A DNA stretch of 64,000 nucleotides from [Erwinia] mediterraneensis. GTDB lineage: Bacteria; Pseudomonadota; Gammaproteobacteria; Enterobacterales; Enterobacteriaceae. This document shows positions 44,219 through 53,249 of this stretch, one piece after another. Both the position numbers and the translations under genes were made by a program. The stretch covers positions 2,087,615-2,151,614 of the forward strand of contig NZ_LR026978.1 in NCBI RefSeq assembly GCF_900604315.1, read 5' to 3'. Numbering within the stretch: the first letter of the stretch is position 1; each line of letters starts with the position of its first letter. The notes beneath the pieces were generated by a model that saw only the letters and a list, made by a program, of their open reading frames with translations, was not told the DNA's origin and did not search any database.

Positions 44219-45176
44219 CTGCGATCCGGGAAATGGTATTGCGGGTGCAAATATTGATGATGGACTGGCATTAGCGCTGGCGCTCGCCTCGCCGGATCTG
44301 TCGCTGGAACTGATCACGACGGTGGCGGGCAATACTCCGAGCGACACCGGGGCCAGCGTAGCGAAAGATTTAATCACGCGGCTCGGTCTCTCTGTGCCGG
44401 TGGTACAGGGCGCAACGCGTGCGCTGAAAGAGGATCCGGCTCCCTGGCGCGAGCAGCTGAGCTGCTCACCGTCGCTGGCAGCGCTCTGGCGCAATGTCCG
44501 CCAGCCGGAGCCCAGAATTGCCGATGGCTTTGACGCTGCGGAAGCGATTGGCCAGCTGATTTGCGATCATCCCGGCGAATTTACCCTGATCGCCATCGGT
44601 CCGCTGACCAACGTGGCGCAGGCGCTGCAGCGTTATCCGGCCATGGCGGAGGCGGTGGCGGAAATTGTCATTATGGGCGGCGTGTTCGCGCTGGATAATT
44701 ACATTAAAGACACCAACTTTGGCTTTGATCCGGAAGCGGCGCATCAGGTGCTGCACAGTGGCGCAACGCTGACGCTGATACCGATGGATGTCACCACGCA
44801 AACGCTGATGACCCATGAGGATTTACAGCGTATCACCGCATCCGGGCATCCCTTAGCGCAATATGTCCGTGAAACGCTGCGTCCCTGGCTCGACTACTCA
44901 ATTCTGACGCGCCAGCTGCCGGGCAGCTGGATTCATGATGTGCTGGCGGTCGCCTGGCTGCTGAATCAGCGTGTGGCTACCGGCATCGACTATCACGTCG
45001 ATATTGAACTGCGCGCTGGAGCCACGCGCGGTAAAAGCTGGCGCTATCGTACGCCGCTGCGCGTCAAAGTGGGTGTGCCGGAGAATAGCGGAGCGCTGAT
45101 TCATGTGCTTCACAGTGTGGATAATGCGCTGTTGCTTAACATGATTGAGCAGGCGCTCAACAATGCCCGTTTTTAG
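44199..45176 (+). CDS. Nucleoside hydrolase (IunH family)
   Basis: A 325-residue enzyme that splits nucleosides to ribose plus base. The calcium-binding N-terminal motif is present in an expanded form: IIDCDPGNGIAGANIDDGLALALALASPD, where most relatives have DxDxGxDD without the insert; the other family elements TTVAGNT, FTLIAIGPLTNVAQALQRYP, IVIMGGVFA, NFGFDPEAA and HDVLAVAWLL (with the catalytic-region His-Asp) are intact. The insert is also seen in one branch of bacterial homologues. It starts within the 3' end of the LacI gene, so was probably cotranscribed with it. Base preference cannot be predicted. Confidence 0.87.
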   Translation: MKRVIIDCDPGNGIAGANIDDGLALALALASPDLSLELITTVAGNTPSDTGASVAKDLITRLGLSVPVVQGATRALKEDPAPWREQLSCSPSLAALWRNVRQPEPRIADGFDAAEAIGQLICDHPGEFTLIAIGPLTNVAQALQRYPAMAEAVAEIVIMGGVFALDNYIKDTNFGFDPEAAHQVLHSGATLTLIPMDVTTQTLMTHEDLQRITASGHPLAQYVRETLRPWLDYSILTRQLPGSWIHDVLAVAWLLNQRVATGIDYHVDIELRAGATRGKSWRYRTPLRVKVGVPENSGALIHVLHSVDNALLLNMIEQALNNARF

Positions 45177-45206
45177 CCGTTTCTGGTAACGGGCACGGCG
45201 GCGACC

Positions 45207-45671
45207 TTAGCGCGGATCGCAGACATCTACCCATTTCGCCGCCGTCAGCTCAGCCATACGCTGTGGCGAAATACGCACGGCGCTGTGGATGGCGCCTGCT
45301 GCGGGCAGCACTTCATCAAAGCTGCGTAGCGACACGTCGCAATAGACGCGCAGCGGATTTTCCAGCCCGAACGGACAGACGCCCCCCACCGGATGGCCGG
45401 TCCAGTTGATTACTTCATCGACGCTCAGCATGCGCGCTTTGGCGCCCAGCGTCGCTTTAAGCTTGCGATTATCCAGACGGGCATCACCGCGTGTGACAAT
45501 CAGCACCACCTCATCTTTGACCTTCAGCGACAGCGTTTTGGCGATCTGGCCAGGCGTGACGCCATGGGCGCGCGCCGCCAGCTCCACGGTCGCGGTGCTT
45601 TGCGGTAATTCAATAATCGCGATTTCAGGTGCGTGTTCGGCAAAGAACTGCCGTACCGACTCCAGGCTCAT
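45207..45671 (-). CDS. YbaK/EbsC-family aminoacyl-tRNA deacylase
   Basis: A 154-residue single-domain editing protein. The family pattern is visible: TVELAARAHGVTPGQIAKTLSLKVKDEVVLIVTRGDARLDNRKLKATLGAKARMLS includes the conserved lysines around IAKTL, and HPVGGVCPFGL is the conserved GGxxPFG turn. Relatives (YbaK, ProX, YeaK) hydrolyse mischarged tRNAs such as Cys-tRNA-Pro, Ala-tRNA-Pro or Ser-tRNA. Which one applies here cannot be told. GGGAG is 6 nt before the ATG. It stands alone between convergent and divergent neighbours. Confidence 0.85.
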   Translation of the reverse strand: MSLESVRQFFAEHAPEIAIIELPQSTATVELAARAHGVTPGQIAKTLSLKVKDEVVLIVTRGDARLDNRKLKATLGAKARMLSVDEVINWTGHPVGGVCPFGLENPLRVYCDVSLRSFDEVLPAAGAIHSAVRISPQRMAELTAAKWVDVCDPR

Positions 45672-45764
45672 GTTTTTCTCCCGTCATGAAAATGCCTAAA
45701 AGCTGCCATAAGCGCTCAGGCGTGTAAACGGGACAAAAGAGAATTCGTCTCTGCGACGGCGGAA

Positions 45765-46559
45765 TCAGACCGCTTTCAGGGTACAGTTGCCGCAACGCGC
45801 CACATCGGGGATGCGATAGCGCTGGCAGCAGCTGCGGCGTTCCATGATGCCGTTACGCGGGATCATGGTGCGATAGAGGGGATTGTCGCTGCCATCCAGC
45901 AGACGACTGGAGAAAAACAGCGCCTGTTCCAGCTGCAGCAGCGTGGCGTCATCCAGCACGCTTTTCAGCTCGCCGAGGAACCACCAGAAGCCGTAGCCGA
46001 GATTGTTCCAGATCAGCTTGCTGTTGATATCGCCATGACGGGCGATGGCGTCGACCACCGGGATAAGGTGTTGCTGAATCAGACGATCGATGCGCTGAGT
46101 GGCGCTGAGATAACGGGCCACCTCATCTTCCTGCACATCGATCCAGAAGGTGGCCGGGCGACCGGTTTCATGAAATTCCACATGAATATGCTGCGGTGAG
46201 CAGTTGAGCGCTCGCGGCTCCTGCAGCAGCGCCAACATCATGGGCGGCAAAATCAGACCGAAATACCACTGCGCCCACAGGGATTGCAGCGGTTTGGCTT
46301 CCCGCGGCATGGTGGGGTGATTACGGTAGAGATCATCGCCGTAACGTTGTTCCAGCAGACGAAATACCGCCGGTTGTGACCACGCATCCAGCGTCATCGC
46401 GTTCTCAGGGGCCTGCTGACCCAGCCTGACCGCATCCAGCATCCAGCTGAATTTCTCACTCATCAAATCATGCAAGGCTGCAGCGAGCGAACGGTCGCTC
46501 TGCATAAAGATCAGCGGGTAACGACTGAAACGGTGAGCCTGAGGAGTGAGAGTAGACAT
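45765..46559 (-). CDS. fhuF: Ferric siderophore reductase FhuF
   Basis: A 264-residue protein with the FhuF C-terminal [2Fe-2S] motif CC-x10-C-x2-C (RSCCQRYRIPDVARCGNC), which reduces hydroxamate-bound ferric iron in the cytoplasm to free it from the siderophore. Upstream segments MPREAKPLQSLWAQWYFGLILPPMMLALLQ and IWNNLGYGFWWFLGEL match the family. I place the start at ATG 46559 (MSTLTPQAHRF), since the longer frame has no homology and overlaps the Fur box. A Fur-box-like site lies 35 bp upstream, so iron repression is expected. No siderophore genes lie in the window. Confidence 0.9.
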   Translation of the reverse strand: MSTLTPQAHRFSRYPLIFMQSDRSLAAALHDLMSEKFSWMLDAVRLGQQAPENAMTLDAWSQPAVFRLLEQRYGDDLYRNHPTMPREAKPLQSLWAQWYFGLILPPMMLALLQEPRALNCSPQHIHVEFHETGRPATFWIDVQEDEVARYLSATQRIDRLIQQHLIPVVDAIARHGDINSKLIWNNLGYGFWWFLGELKSVLDDATLLQLEQALFFSSRLLDGSDNPLYRTMIPRNGIMERRSCCQRYRIPDVARCGNCTLKAV

Positions 46560-46593
46560 GCTTGTCCTGTTGCACACAAACCGGGATAGAAAA

Positions 46594-46612
46594 ACAAATG
46601 ATAATCGTTCTT
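46594..46612 (-). promoter_or_regulatory. Probable Fur box of fhuF
   Basis: ACAAATGATAATCGTTCTT matches the 19-bp Fur consensus GATAATGATAATCATTATC at 13 positions, including the nine-base core ATGATAATC. It is 35-53 bp before the fhuF ATG. Confidence 0.65.
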
Positions 46613-46809
46613 GATTCTGTCTACAAGTGAGAAAACGTCTCGTTTGCATCCCAACAGATAAAAAAGCTGGAGAGTGTGGCAGGGGGCGCAGATCGCCGCG
46701 CGCACCTGAAGCGACGTCGCGGTGAAGGCAGCAGGACACGCTCGTCCTGCTGTACCGGAATCACAATTAAGCAACCGCACGCCGGAGCAGGCGGAAGATG
46801 GCAGACTGG

Positions 46810-47919
46810 TCAGGAAAAGGTTACATCAGAGTCGCTGGCCGCGCCCGATGTGATTTTAGGTAAATCATCCCATGCCAGAATCGTGTTGCGTCCCTGGTTT
46901 TTCGCCACATAGAGGGCGCGATCGGCATTCGCCACTGCCTGTTCAAAATCATCATCAAATATCGGCGCAATGCCGGCGCTGACAGTGACATGGGTAGAGA
47001 CTTTTGCGTTAAAGCGGTGGGGGATTTCCAGATCGACCACATACTGGCGAATGCGCTCGGCCAGTTTCATAGCAATAGAGGCGTTAACGTTGGTCAACAG
47101 TACCAGAAACTCTTCGCCGCCATAACGCGTTACCACATCCCGCGAGCGTACTGCATCGCGAATCGCTACCGAGACGCGTGCCAGTGCCTGATCACCCATC
47201 GCATGGCCGTAATTATCGTTATAGGCTTTGAAGTGATCGATATCGAGCAGCAGAACAAAATGGCTACCGGCATGGTTTTCCAGAATATTTTCCAGACGAT
47301 TTTTCAGTCCCCGTCGGTTATAAAGGCCGGTCAGCGGATCGAGCATACTTAAATCGCTGAACGTCTCTTTTTCTTCATACAACTGACTCATCAGGCGGCG
47401 GGTAAAATTTTCCACCCGGCGGCGCATCAGATGCTGCAGAGAAAAACCAATAAGCGGCAGGGCAATGGCAAACAGAATCAGCGCCAGATGTTGCCCCTTA
47501 TCCAGCAGCAGCACGGTAAATACCGGGGGGGCGATATGCAGGCAAAAAGCCAGCAGATAATCGCTCAGAGCAATGGCGCTGACGAAAAAAACGCTGATCA
47601 GGCTAAGCATTAAAAAACCGCCATCGAAATAAAATACCTGATGGTAACGGCAATCAATATGCCAGGCCCAGAGCGCGCCCGTCACTAATGCCACCGGATA
47701 GAGTAGTGACAATTTAAGTTTAGGCCTGAGAAAACAGCCGAAAAGCGCCAGCACACTGAATAACATGATGGCAAAAGCGGGTAAAACATTTTCCTGCTCG
47801 CTTTTATCAAAAAAAGGAAGCAGAGAAAACAGGGCAACAGCGACATTTAAAAACAAAAAAAGCAGCAGCGAAAGCCAATATTTGCTGTGTTTCAATTCTT
47901 CATAGGATTGTAATTTCAT
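46810..47919 (-). CDS. Membrane-bound diguanylate cyclase
   Basis: A 369-residue protein. About six hydrophobic helices fill residues 14-160, followed by a short coiled linker (RRRVENFTRRLMSQLYEEKE) and a GGDEF domain. The active-site motif is GGEEF (267-271), DPLTGLYNRRG (194-204) is the usual start of the domain and FVLLLDIDHFKAYND carries the metal-binding Asp. The product-inhibition site RxxD is present as RSRD (258-261), five residues before GGEEF. It should make c-di-GMP from two GTP. The membrane part is not a named sensor domain that I recognise. Monocistronic. Confidence 0.9.
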   Translation of the reverse strand: MKLQSYEELKHSKYWLSLLLFLFLNVAVALFSLLPFFDKSEQENVLPAFAIMLFSVLALFGCFLRPKLKLSLLYPVALVTGALWAWHIDCRYHQVFYFDGGFLMLSLISVFFVSAIALSDYLLAFCLHIAPPVFTVLLLDKGQHLALILFAIALPLIGFSLQHLMRRRVENFTRRLMSQLYEEKETFSDLSMLDPLTGLYNRRGLKNRLENILENHAGSHFVLLLDIDHFKAYNDNYGHAMGDQALARVSVAIRDAVRSRDVVTRYGGEEFLVLLTNVNASIAMKLAERIRQYVVDLEIPHRFNAKVSTHVTVSAGIAPIFDDDFEQAVANADRALYVAKNQGRNTILAWDDLPKITSGAASDSDVTFS

Positions 47920-48315
47920 TATAAATACTCGTGACTGCCCTGAAATATCAAAGCACTACCCGACGAAATAATAAATTGTCAGGCGTAGAGCAATTTTGCT
48001 GTGTAATTAAAAATTTTTATTATCCGCAATCTAACATTTTCCAACTGGTCTGTCATCTGCCTGCCACAGGAAAGCAAAGCGGGGTCGCGTCACGGGCGTG
48101 ATAAAACGGAGAAGGAAAAAGCGCACGGAAAAGGGCAGAAGATTGTGGCTTTACGCGGTAAGGCCTTTTTAAATCGGGTTTGCTCAGTTTTTCGTCGGTA
48201 GCAAAAGGGGAGGTCGCCAGGCAAATAGCAGCGTTTATCAGGCCAGCTGATAGCCAGGTACTTTCAGAAAACTGCCAAAGGGAAGCGTACAACAGAAGGA
48301 AAGAAGAGGACAACC
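47920..48315. other. 396-bp gap between the diguanylate cyclase and the tRNA genes
   Basis: The part next to the cyclase is AT-rich and should carry its promoter. The part nearest the tRNAs holds no clear terminator or gene. Confidence 0.35.
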
Positions 48316-48402
48316 TGGTGCGAAGAGAGGGACTTGAACCCTCACGTCCGTAAGAACACTAACACCTGAAGCTAGCGCGTCTACCAATTCCGCCACCTTC
48401 GC
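48316..48402 (-). tRNA. leuV: tRNA-Leu (CAG), copy 3
   Basis: An 87-nt leucine tRNA with encoded CCA. Anticodon loop CTTCAGGTG gives anticodon CAG; the long variable arm typical of tRNA-Leu is present. Compared with the two upstream copies it carries one change in the variable arm (GTTC instead of GTCC), still pairable as G-U. It is the distal member of a three-gene array equivalent to E. coli leuQPV; which letter applies is arbitrary. Confidence 0.95.
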
Positions 48403-48430
48403 ATTGAGTTGTCTGTTCATATCACCGCAT

Positions 48431-48517
48431 TGGTGCGAAGAGAGGGACTTGAACCCTCACGTCCGTAAGGACACTAACACCTGAAGCTAGCGCGTCTACC
48501 AATTCCGCCACCTTCGC
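48431..48517 (-). tRNA. leuP: tRNA-Leu (CAG), copy 2
   Basis: An 87-nt tRNA-Leu, anticodon CAG, CCA encoded, identical to the copy at 48550. A 28-bp spacer separates it from copy 3, consistent with a single processed transcript. Confidence 0.95.
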
Positions 48518-48549
48518 GCGATGCTGTGCGATATGAAACTTGTGGTTGT

Positions 48550-48636
48550 TGGTGCGAAGAGAGGGACTTGAACCCTCACGTCCGTAAGGACACTAACACC
48601 TGAAGCTAGCGCGTCTACCAATTCCGCCACCTTCGC
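48550..48636 (-). tRNA. leuQ: tRNA-Leu (CAG), copy 1
   Basis: An 87-nt tRNA-Leu, anticodon CAG, CCA encoded, first in the array on the minus strand. A 32-bp spacer precedes copy 2. Confidence 0.95.
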
Positions 48637-48720
48637 CTACCAGCAATACCTGACAGTATTGCAACCACGGAGGCGCATTTTAGAGATTTTCCACCTTGCG
48701 TCAACACATATTTCGCAGCG

Positions 48721-48753
48721 ATGAAACGATTGCTGCAAAAAGCAACGTTTCAT
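48721..48753 (-). terminator. Hairpin between rsmC and the tRNA-Leu array
   Basis: ATGAAACG plus TTGCT on the left pair with AGCAA plus CGTTTCAT on the right (13 bp with one bulged A), loop GCAAAA. It lies about 37 bp past the rsmC stop and probably ends that transcript. Confidence 0.6.
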
Positions 48754-48789
48754 GCGCTGCGCCTGTGATTTTCAGCACAGCAGGCGCGT

Positions 48790-49821
48790 TTAACGACCGC
48801 GCGCGCCACGGCCATACACGGCACGATAGACTTTGAAGCGCCCGGTTTGCGCCAGCACTTCGTGACTGCCGAAGGTCTCATCCAGCACCTGCGGGTAGGG
48901 CAGGAAGGCGTTCGCCACGATACGCAGCTCACCGCCGGTATTCAGATGTTTGGCCGCGCCGCGAATCAGAGTATGAGCTGCTTCAAGGCTGGTCTGAATG
49001 CCTTCATGGAACGGCGGATTGGAGATGATCATATCGAAACGGCCGGTCACCTCGGAAAAAACGTTGCTGGCGAACACCTCGCCCTCCAGTCCGTTTGCCG
49101 CCAGCGTGGCTTTGCTCGCTGCGATAGCCGCCGCATGAACATCGCACAGCCAGAGACGCACTTTCGGCGACTGGCGCGCCAGCGCTGTGGCGATGACGCC
49201 GCTGCCGCAGCCGATATCCAGCACCTTGCCTTTGGCATGGGGCGTCAGGGTAGAAAGCAGCAGGGCGCTGCCGGTATCCAGACCGTCGCGGCTGAACACG
49301 CCAGGCAGGGTGCTGATAGTGAGATCGCCCAGTGCATAACTGTTGTAAAATTCGTCCGGGTCGAAGGCGGGCTGCTGCGCCAGGCGACCGTGATAAAGGC
49401 CGCAACGGCGCGCACTGTCGATTTTCTCCAGTGTGGCCCAGGCCTCCAGCATCCCTTCAGCGCTGCGCACGCCGCTGCGGTTTTCACCGATCACAAAAAC
49501 ATCGCAGCCTGTCGGCAGCAGTGCCAGCAAATTCTGCAGCTGGAACTGGGCTTCGGGCTTATTCTTCGGCCAGTAATAGATCAGCGTATCGCAACCCTGT
49601 ACCGCATCTGCTGTTGCCACCAGACCGTACTGCGCTGCATCACCCAGGTGGCGACGCAGATTTTGCCAGTGATGATATTGCTGGGTATGCACCCGGGTCG
49701 AGGCTGTTTCCAGCTGAGCAGGCAGGTCGTCCTGCAGATCGCCAGCAAATAACACATGGCGGTTAGAAAATTCATCACTGTGGCGCAGTATCACTTCGCT
49801 GGCCGGGGTAAAAGCAGACAT
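48790..49821 (-). CDS. rsmC: 16S rRNA m2G1207 methyltransferase
   Basis: A 343-residue enzyme, the same length as E. coli RsmC, that methylates G1207 of 16S rRNA in the 30S subunit using SAM. It has the inactive N-terminal half and the C-terminal methyltransferase with the SAM loop [15 protein letters not shown] and the catalytic NPPFHEG motif. ATG 49821 ([18 protein letters not shown]) has AGGAG 6 nt upstream; longer in-frame starts run into the divergent holD promoter. rsmC divergent from holD-rimI-yjjG is the normal enterobacterial layout. Confidence 0.95.
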   Translation of the reverse strand: MSAFTPASEVILRHSDEFSNRHVLFAGDLQDDLPAQLETASTRVHTQQYHHWQNLRRHLGDAAQYGLVATADAVQGCDTLIYYWPKNKPEAQFQLQNLLALLPTGCDVFVIGENRSGVRSAEGMLEAWATLEKIDSARRCGLYHGRLAQQPAFDPDEFYNSYALGDLTISTLPGVFSRDGLDTGSALLLSTLTPHAKGKVLDIGCGSGVIATALARQSPKVRLWLCDVHAAAIAASKATLAANGLEGEVFASNVFSEVTGRFDMIISNPPFHEGIQTSLEAAHTLIRGAAKHLNTGGELRIVANAFLPYPQVLDETFGSHEVLAQTGRFKVYRAVYGRGARGR

Positions 49822-49928
49822 GGAGGGCTCCTGTTGTGTCAGAGCAGCGATTATAGTGGTTTGTTGGCGCATGTTCGATGGGTTTGCTAGCATAGCGTCG
49901 CAATCATGCAGTACATCGGGTAAAAAGT

Positions 49929-50339
49929 ATGGGTAACAGACGCGACTGGTTGTTACAGCAAATGGGGATAACGCAGTATCAACTGCGGCGTCCGCGTGTG
50001 CTGCAGGGCGAGATCGCCATCAGCCTGCCCCCCGATACCCGCCTGCTGATTGTGGCCGAGACGCCCCCCACGTTGCAGGAAGCGCTGATTCTCGATGTGC
50101 TGCGTACGCTGGGCCTGCAGCGTTCACAGGTGATGAGTCTGACGCCCGATCAGCTGGTGATGCTGCCGGACGCGCTCGATTGTGCGGGCTGGCTGCTGGG
50201 GGTGGAAAGCCCCCAGGCCTTTAACGGCATTGCGTTGCGCACCGCCTCCCTGAATGAATTAATCAGCAGCAGCGCGGCAAAGCGTGTGCTCTGGCAACAG
50301 ATGTGTAAACATGACAGCTATCTCTTTTCTCACCCCTGA
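49929..50339 (+). CDS. holD: DNA polymerase III psi subunit
   Basis: A 136-residue protein matching HolD, which links the chi subunit and SSB to the clamp loader. [22 protein letters not shown] is the conserved N-terminus that contacts the gamma/tau collar, and [26 protein letters not shown] is the core. It overlaps rimI by 29 bp, as is usual. Confidence 0.93.
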   Translation: MGNRRDWLLQQMGITQYQLRRPRVLQGEIAISLPPDTRLLIVAETPPTLQEALILDVLRTLGLQRSQVMSLTPDQLVMLPDALDCAGWLLGVESPQAFNGIALRTASLNELISSSAAKRVLWQQMCKHDSYLFSHP

Positions 50340-50751
50340 TCATCTGACCGAGGCGTACGCCATTGAGCGTCGCTGCCACGCTTTTCCGTGGAGCGAGCAG
50401 ACCTTTGCCAGCAATCAGGGTGAACGCTATCTGAATCTGCGGCTTGATGTCGACGGGAAAATGGTGGGCTTCGCCATTACCCAGGTGGTGCTGGATGAAG
50501 CCTCGCTGTTCAATATCGCGGTCGATCCTGCGTATCAACGGCGCGGTCTGGGACGTCAGTTGCTGCAGCATCTGATCGCGGCGCTGCAGCAGCGCGATGT
50601 GATGACGCTGTGGCTGGAAGTGCGCGCCTCGAATCAGCCCGCCATCGCGCTTTATGAGCAGCTGGAGTTTCATCAGGTTACCCGTCGCCCGAGCTACTAC
50701 CCTGCCGCCAGCGGGCGCGAAGACGCCATCATCATGGCCCTGACGCTATAA
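50311..50751 (+). CDS. rimI: Ribosomal protein bS18-alanine N-acetyltransferase
   Basis: A 146-residue GNAT enzyme that acetylates the N-terminal Ala of ribosomal protein bS18. The acetyl-CoA motif is LFNIAVDPAYQRRGLGRQLLQHLI and the family's LEVRASNQPAIALYEQLEF with C-terminal RRPSYYP is intact. ATG 50311 ([12 protein letters not shown]) gives the expected length; it lies within the 3' end of holD. It is followed 21 bp later by yjjG. Confidence 0.94.
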   Translation: MTAISFLTPDHLTEAYAIERRCHAFPWSEQTFASNQGERYLNLRLDVDGKMVGFAITQVVLDEASLFNIAVDPAYQRRGLGRQLLQHLIAALQQRDVMTLWLEVRASNQPAIALYEQLEFHQVTRRPSYYPAASGREDAIIMALTL

Positions 50752-50772
50752 GCCATTTTCATAAGGAACACT

Positions 50773-51456
50773 ATGTTACAGAACTGGGACTGCATTCTGT
50801 TTGATGCGGATGACACACTGTTTCACTTTGATGCCTTTACCGGCCTGCAGCGCCTGTTTGCGGAATATGATGTGCAGTTTACCGATCGCGATTATGCCGA
50901 CTATCAGGCGATCAACAAACCGCTGTGGGTCGATTACCAGAACGGCGCTATCACCGCGTTACAGCTGCAGACGCGCCGCTTTACCGGCTGGGCGGAAAAA
51001 CTCAATGTCACGCCCGATATCCTTAACAGCGGCTTTCTCTCCGCGATGGCGGAAATCTGCACGCCGCTGGAAGGAGCGGTCAGCCTGCTGGATACCCTGA
51101 AGGGCAAGGTCAGTCTGGCGATCATTACCAACGGTTTTACGGCGCTGCAGCAGGCGCGTCTTGAACGCACCGGTTTTATGGGCTATTTCGATGCGCTGGT
51201 GATCTCCGAGCAGGTAGGATTGCCCAAGCCGGATGCGGCGATTTTTGACTATGCGCTGCAGCTGCTGGGCAATCCGCCGCGCGATCGGGTGTTGATGGTC
51301 GGCGATACGCCGGAGTCCGATATTCTTGGTGGTATGAACGCCGGGATCAAAACCTGCTGGCTCGATCATGGCACGCGCCCGTTGCCGGCGCATATCACGC
51401 CCACCTGGCGCGTCAGCTCGCTGAAGGAACTGGAAACGCTGTTAACCGGGCCCTGA
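50773..51456 (+). CDS. yjjG: House-cleaning (d)NMP phosphatase YjjG
   Basis: A 227-residue HAD-superfamily nucleotidase. Motif I is [13 protein letters not shown] (nucleophile Asp), motif II is AIITNGFT, motif III K in [14 protein letters not shown], and motif [18 protein letters not shown]. coli YjjG (225) dephosphorylates dUMP, dTMP, UMP and non-canonical pyrimidine nucleotides. It is the last gene of holD-rimI-yjjG. In E. coli prfC follows here; in this window ytjB does. Confidence 0.93.
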   Translation: MLQNWDCILFDADDTLFHFDAFTGLQRLFAEYDVQFTDRDYADYQAINKPLWVDYQNGAITALQLQTRRFTGWAEKLNVTPDILNSGFLSAMAEICTPLEGAVSLLDTLKGKVSLAIITNGFTALQQARLERTGFMGYFDALVISEQVGLPKPDAAIFDYALQLLGNPPRDRVLMVGDTPESDILGGMNAGIKTCWLDHGTRPLPAHITPTWRVSSLKELETLLTGP

Positions 51457-51497
51457 AACGCGCAAAATCTCTGTTCACCCGGCGTGAAAAAACAGGA

Positions 51498-52154
51498 TTA
51501 ACGCGGCGTCTCCTCTGTTCCGGCCTCACTCTCTTCCTGCACCGGCTTGCTGGCGGTGAGCAGAAAGGGCGACTGCTGCCAGCGGGTGCGCCGATCGCGC
51601 AGCAGCGTACGGGTCAGAATGATGCCGATAGCCAGCGAAAGCAGCATCATCAGGCGCAGTACGTTGGTGGTGTTATCCACCTGACGCGATTCGGTAATCA
51701 GCACATGGGTATCGAGCGTGACGCGCAGAAAACCGAGCGGTCCCTCCTGACTGGTGAGCGGCTGCACAATCTGGTGGTTAAAGTAGCTGCCGGCCCGTTT
51801 CCCGTCCAGCGCCAGACGGTCGCGGATATCGATGCCTTCGCCGCTGTGCGCCAGCAGGCTGCCGTCATCGGCGTACACCGAGGCATCCAGAATGCGGCTG
51901 TTGCTGGTCATCTGATCGAGAATGGCCTGAATCTGGCTGCGATTGTCGTCGCCGCTGTCCAGCAGGGGCTGCAGGCTGAAAGCCACTTGTTTGGTCAGGG
52001 TATGGGCCAGCTCCTCCACCTGTTCAGAGCGTGCCATCTGATGGCCCAGACTGAACCAGGAGGCGCCCTGCATCAGGATCACCAGCAGTGTCAGCGAAAT
52101 GAGCACAATCACCGTACGATGCAGGCGAAATTTCAGTTTGCTCTTAACCATCAT
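51498..52154 (-). CDS. ytjB: Membrane protein YtjB (Smp)
   Basis: A 218-residue inner-membrane protein corresponding to E. coli YtjB/Smp (214). Two helices (VIVLISLTLLVILMQGASWF near residue 15 and VLRLMMLLSLAIGIILT near 165) flank a periplasmic domain of about 125 residues with ILDASVYADDGSLLAHSGEG, a PAS-like sensor segment. It also has the basic cytoplasmic tail and is divergent from serB as in E. coli. Function is unknown. Confidence 0.9.
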   Translation of the reverse strand: MMVKSKLKFRLHRTVIVLISLTLLVILMQGASWFSLGHQMARSEQVEELAHTLTKQVAFSLQPLLDSGDDNRSQIQAILDQMTSNSRILDASVYADDGSLLAHSGEGIDIRDRLALDGKRAGSYFNHQIVQPLTSQEGPLGFLRVTLDTHVLITESRQVDNTTNVLRLMMLLSLAIGIILTRTLLRDRRTRWQQSPFLLTASKPVQEESEAGTEETPR

Positions 52155-52258
52155 TAACCCGTCTCACGTAAGCGCAGAAAGCCTGGAGATTATGTTGCCA
52201 GAAGCGGCGCAGACAAGGTAGCCTCTTGCGTGGTTTTGTTGTCCCTACAGGAGCTGTA

Positions 52259-53236
52259 ATGCCAAATCGACTTACCTGGTGCGATCTGCCCGCCGATGTC
52301 TCACTCTGGCCGGGTTTACCCCTCTCCCTCAGCGGCGACGAAGTGATGCCGCTGGATTACCGTGCTGGTCGAACAGGCTGGCTGCTGTATGGACGCGGGC
52401 TCGATAAACAGCGACTCACAGATTATCAGCGTCAGCTGGGCGCGGCGATGGTTATCGTCAGCGCCTGGAATGTGGATGAATATCAGGTGATACGCCTCGC
52501 CGGTTCACTGACGCCGCGTGCCGGCAAGCTGGCGCATGAAGCCGGGCTGGATGTGGCGCCGCTTGGCAAAATTCCGCATCTGAAAACGCCGGGCCTGCTG
52601 GTGATGGATATGGACTCGACCGCCATTCAGATTGAATGCATTGATGAAATTGCCAAACTGGCGGGCAGCGGCGAGCTGGTGGCTGAAGTCACCGAACGCG
52701 CCATGCGCGGCGAGCTCGATTTCAAAGCCAGCCTGCGTCAGCGTGTGGCGACCCTGAAAGGGGCCGATGCCAATATTCTGCAGCAGGTGCGTGATGAACT
52801 GCCGCTGATGCCGGGCCTGACCACGCTGGTGCACAAGCTGCAGGCGCTCGGCTGGCAGGTGGCCATCGCCTCGGGCGGTTTCACTTACTTTGCTGAATAC
52901 CTGCGCGATCGCCTGCATTTGTCGGCGATCGTCGCCAACGAACTGGAGATGCGCGATGGCGTGCTGACCGGCGAAGTGACTGGACCGATTGTCGATGCGG
53001 AATACAAAGCAGAGACGCTACGCAAGCTGGCGCAGCGTTTTGATATCGCGCCGGAACAAACCGTGGCGATCGGCGACGGCGCTAACGATCTGCTGATGAT
53101 CAAAGCATCTGCGCTGGGGATCGCCTACCATGCTAAACCTAAAGTCAATGAGCAGACCGCAGTGACTATCCGCCACGCCGATCTGATGGGTGTTTTCTGC
53201 ATCCTGAGCGGCAGTCTGGTTCATGAAGAGCGTTAA
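52259..53236 (+). CDS. serB: Phosphoserine phosphatase
   Basis: A 325-residue enzyme for the last step of serine synthesis. The HAD nucleophile motif LLVMDMDSTAIQIECIDE puts the catalytic Asp at 117 and the acid at 119; motif II is VAIASGGFTYFA and motif IV AIGDGANDLLMI. An N-terminal extension of about 110 residues is the normal enterobacterial ACT-like part. AGGAG precedes ATG 52259. radA follows 13 bp downstream, as in E. coli. Confidence 0.95.
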   Translation: MPNRLTWCDLPADVSLWPGLPLSLSGDEVMPLDYRAGRTGWLLYGRGLDKQRLTDYQRQLGAAMVIVSAWNVDEYQVIRLAGSLTPRAGKLAHEAGLDVAPLGKIPHLKTPGLLVMDMDSTAIQIECIDEIAKLAGSGELVAEVTERAMRGELDFKASLRQRVATLKGADANILQQVRDELPLMPGLTTLVHKLQALGWQVAIASGGFTYFAEYLRDRLHLSAIVANELEMRDGVLTGEVTGPIVDAEYKAETLRKLAQRFDIAPEQTVAIGDGANDLLMIKASALGIAYHAKPKVNEQTAVTIRHADLMGVFCILSGSLVHEER

Positions 53237-53249
53237 CTGAGGTATTGAT

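Noticed and set aside
48238..48420. 60-codon frame across a tRNA-Leu gene
   Set aside because: It reads through the tRNA itself and is a known type of spurious call.
48316..48636. tRNA-Leu array as an integration site of a genomic island
   Set aside because: No integrase, attachment repeat or shift in gene content borders the tRNAs; the neighbours are core genes.
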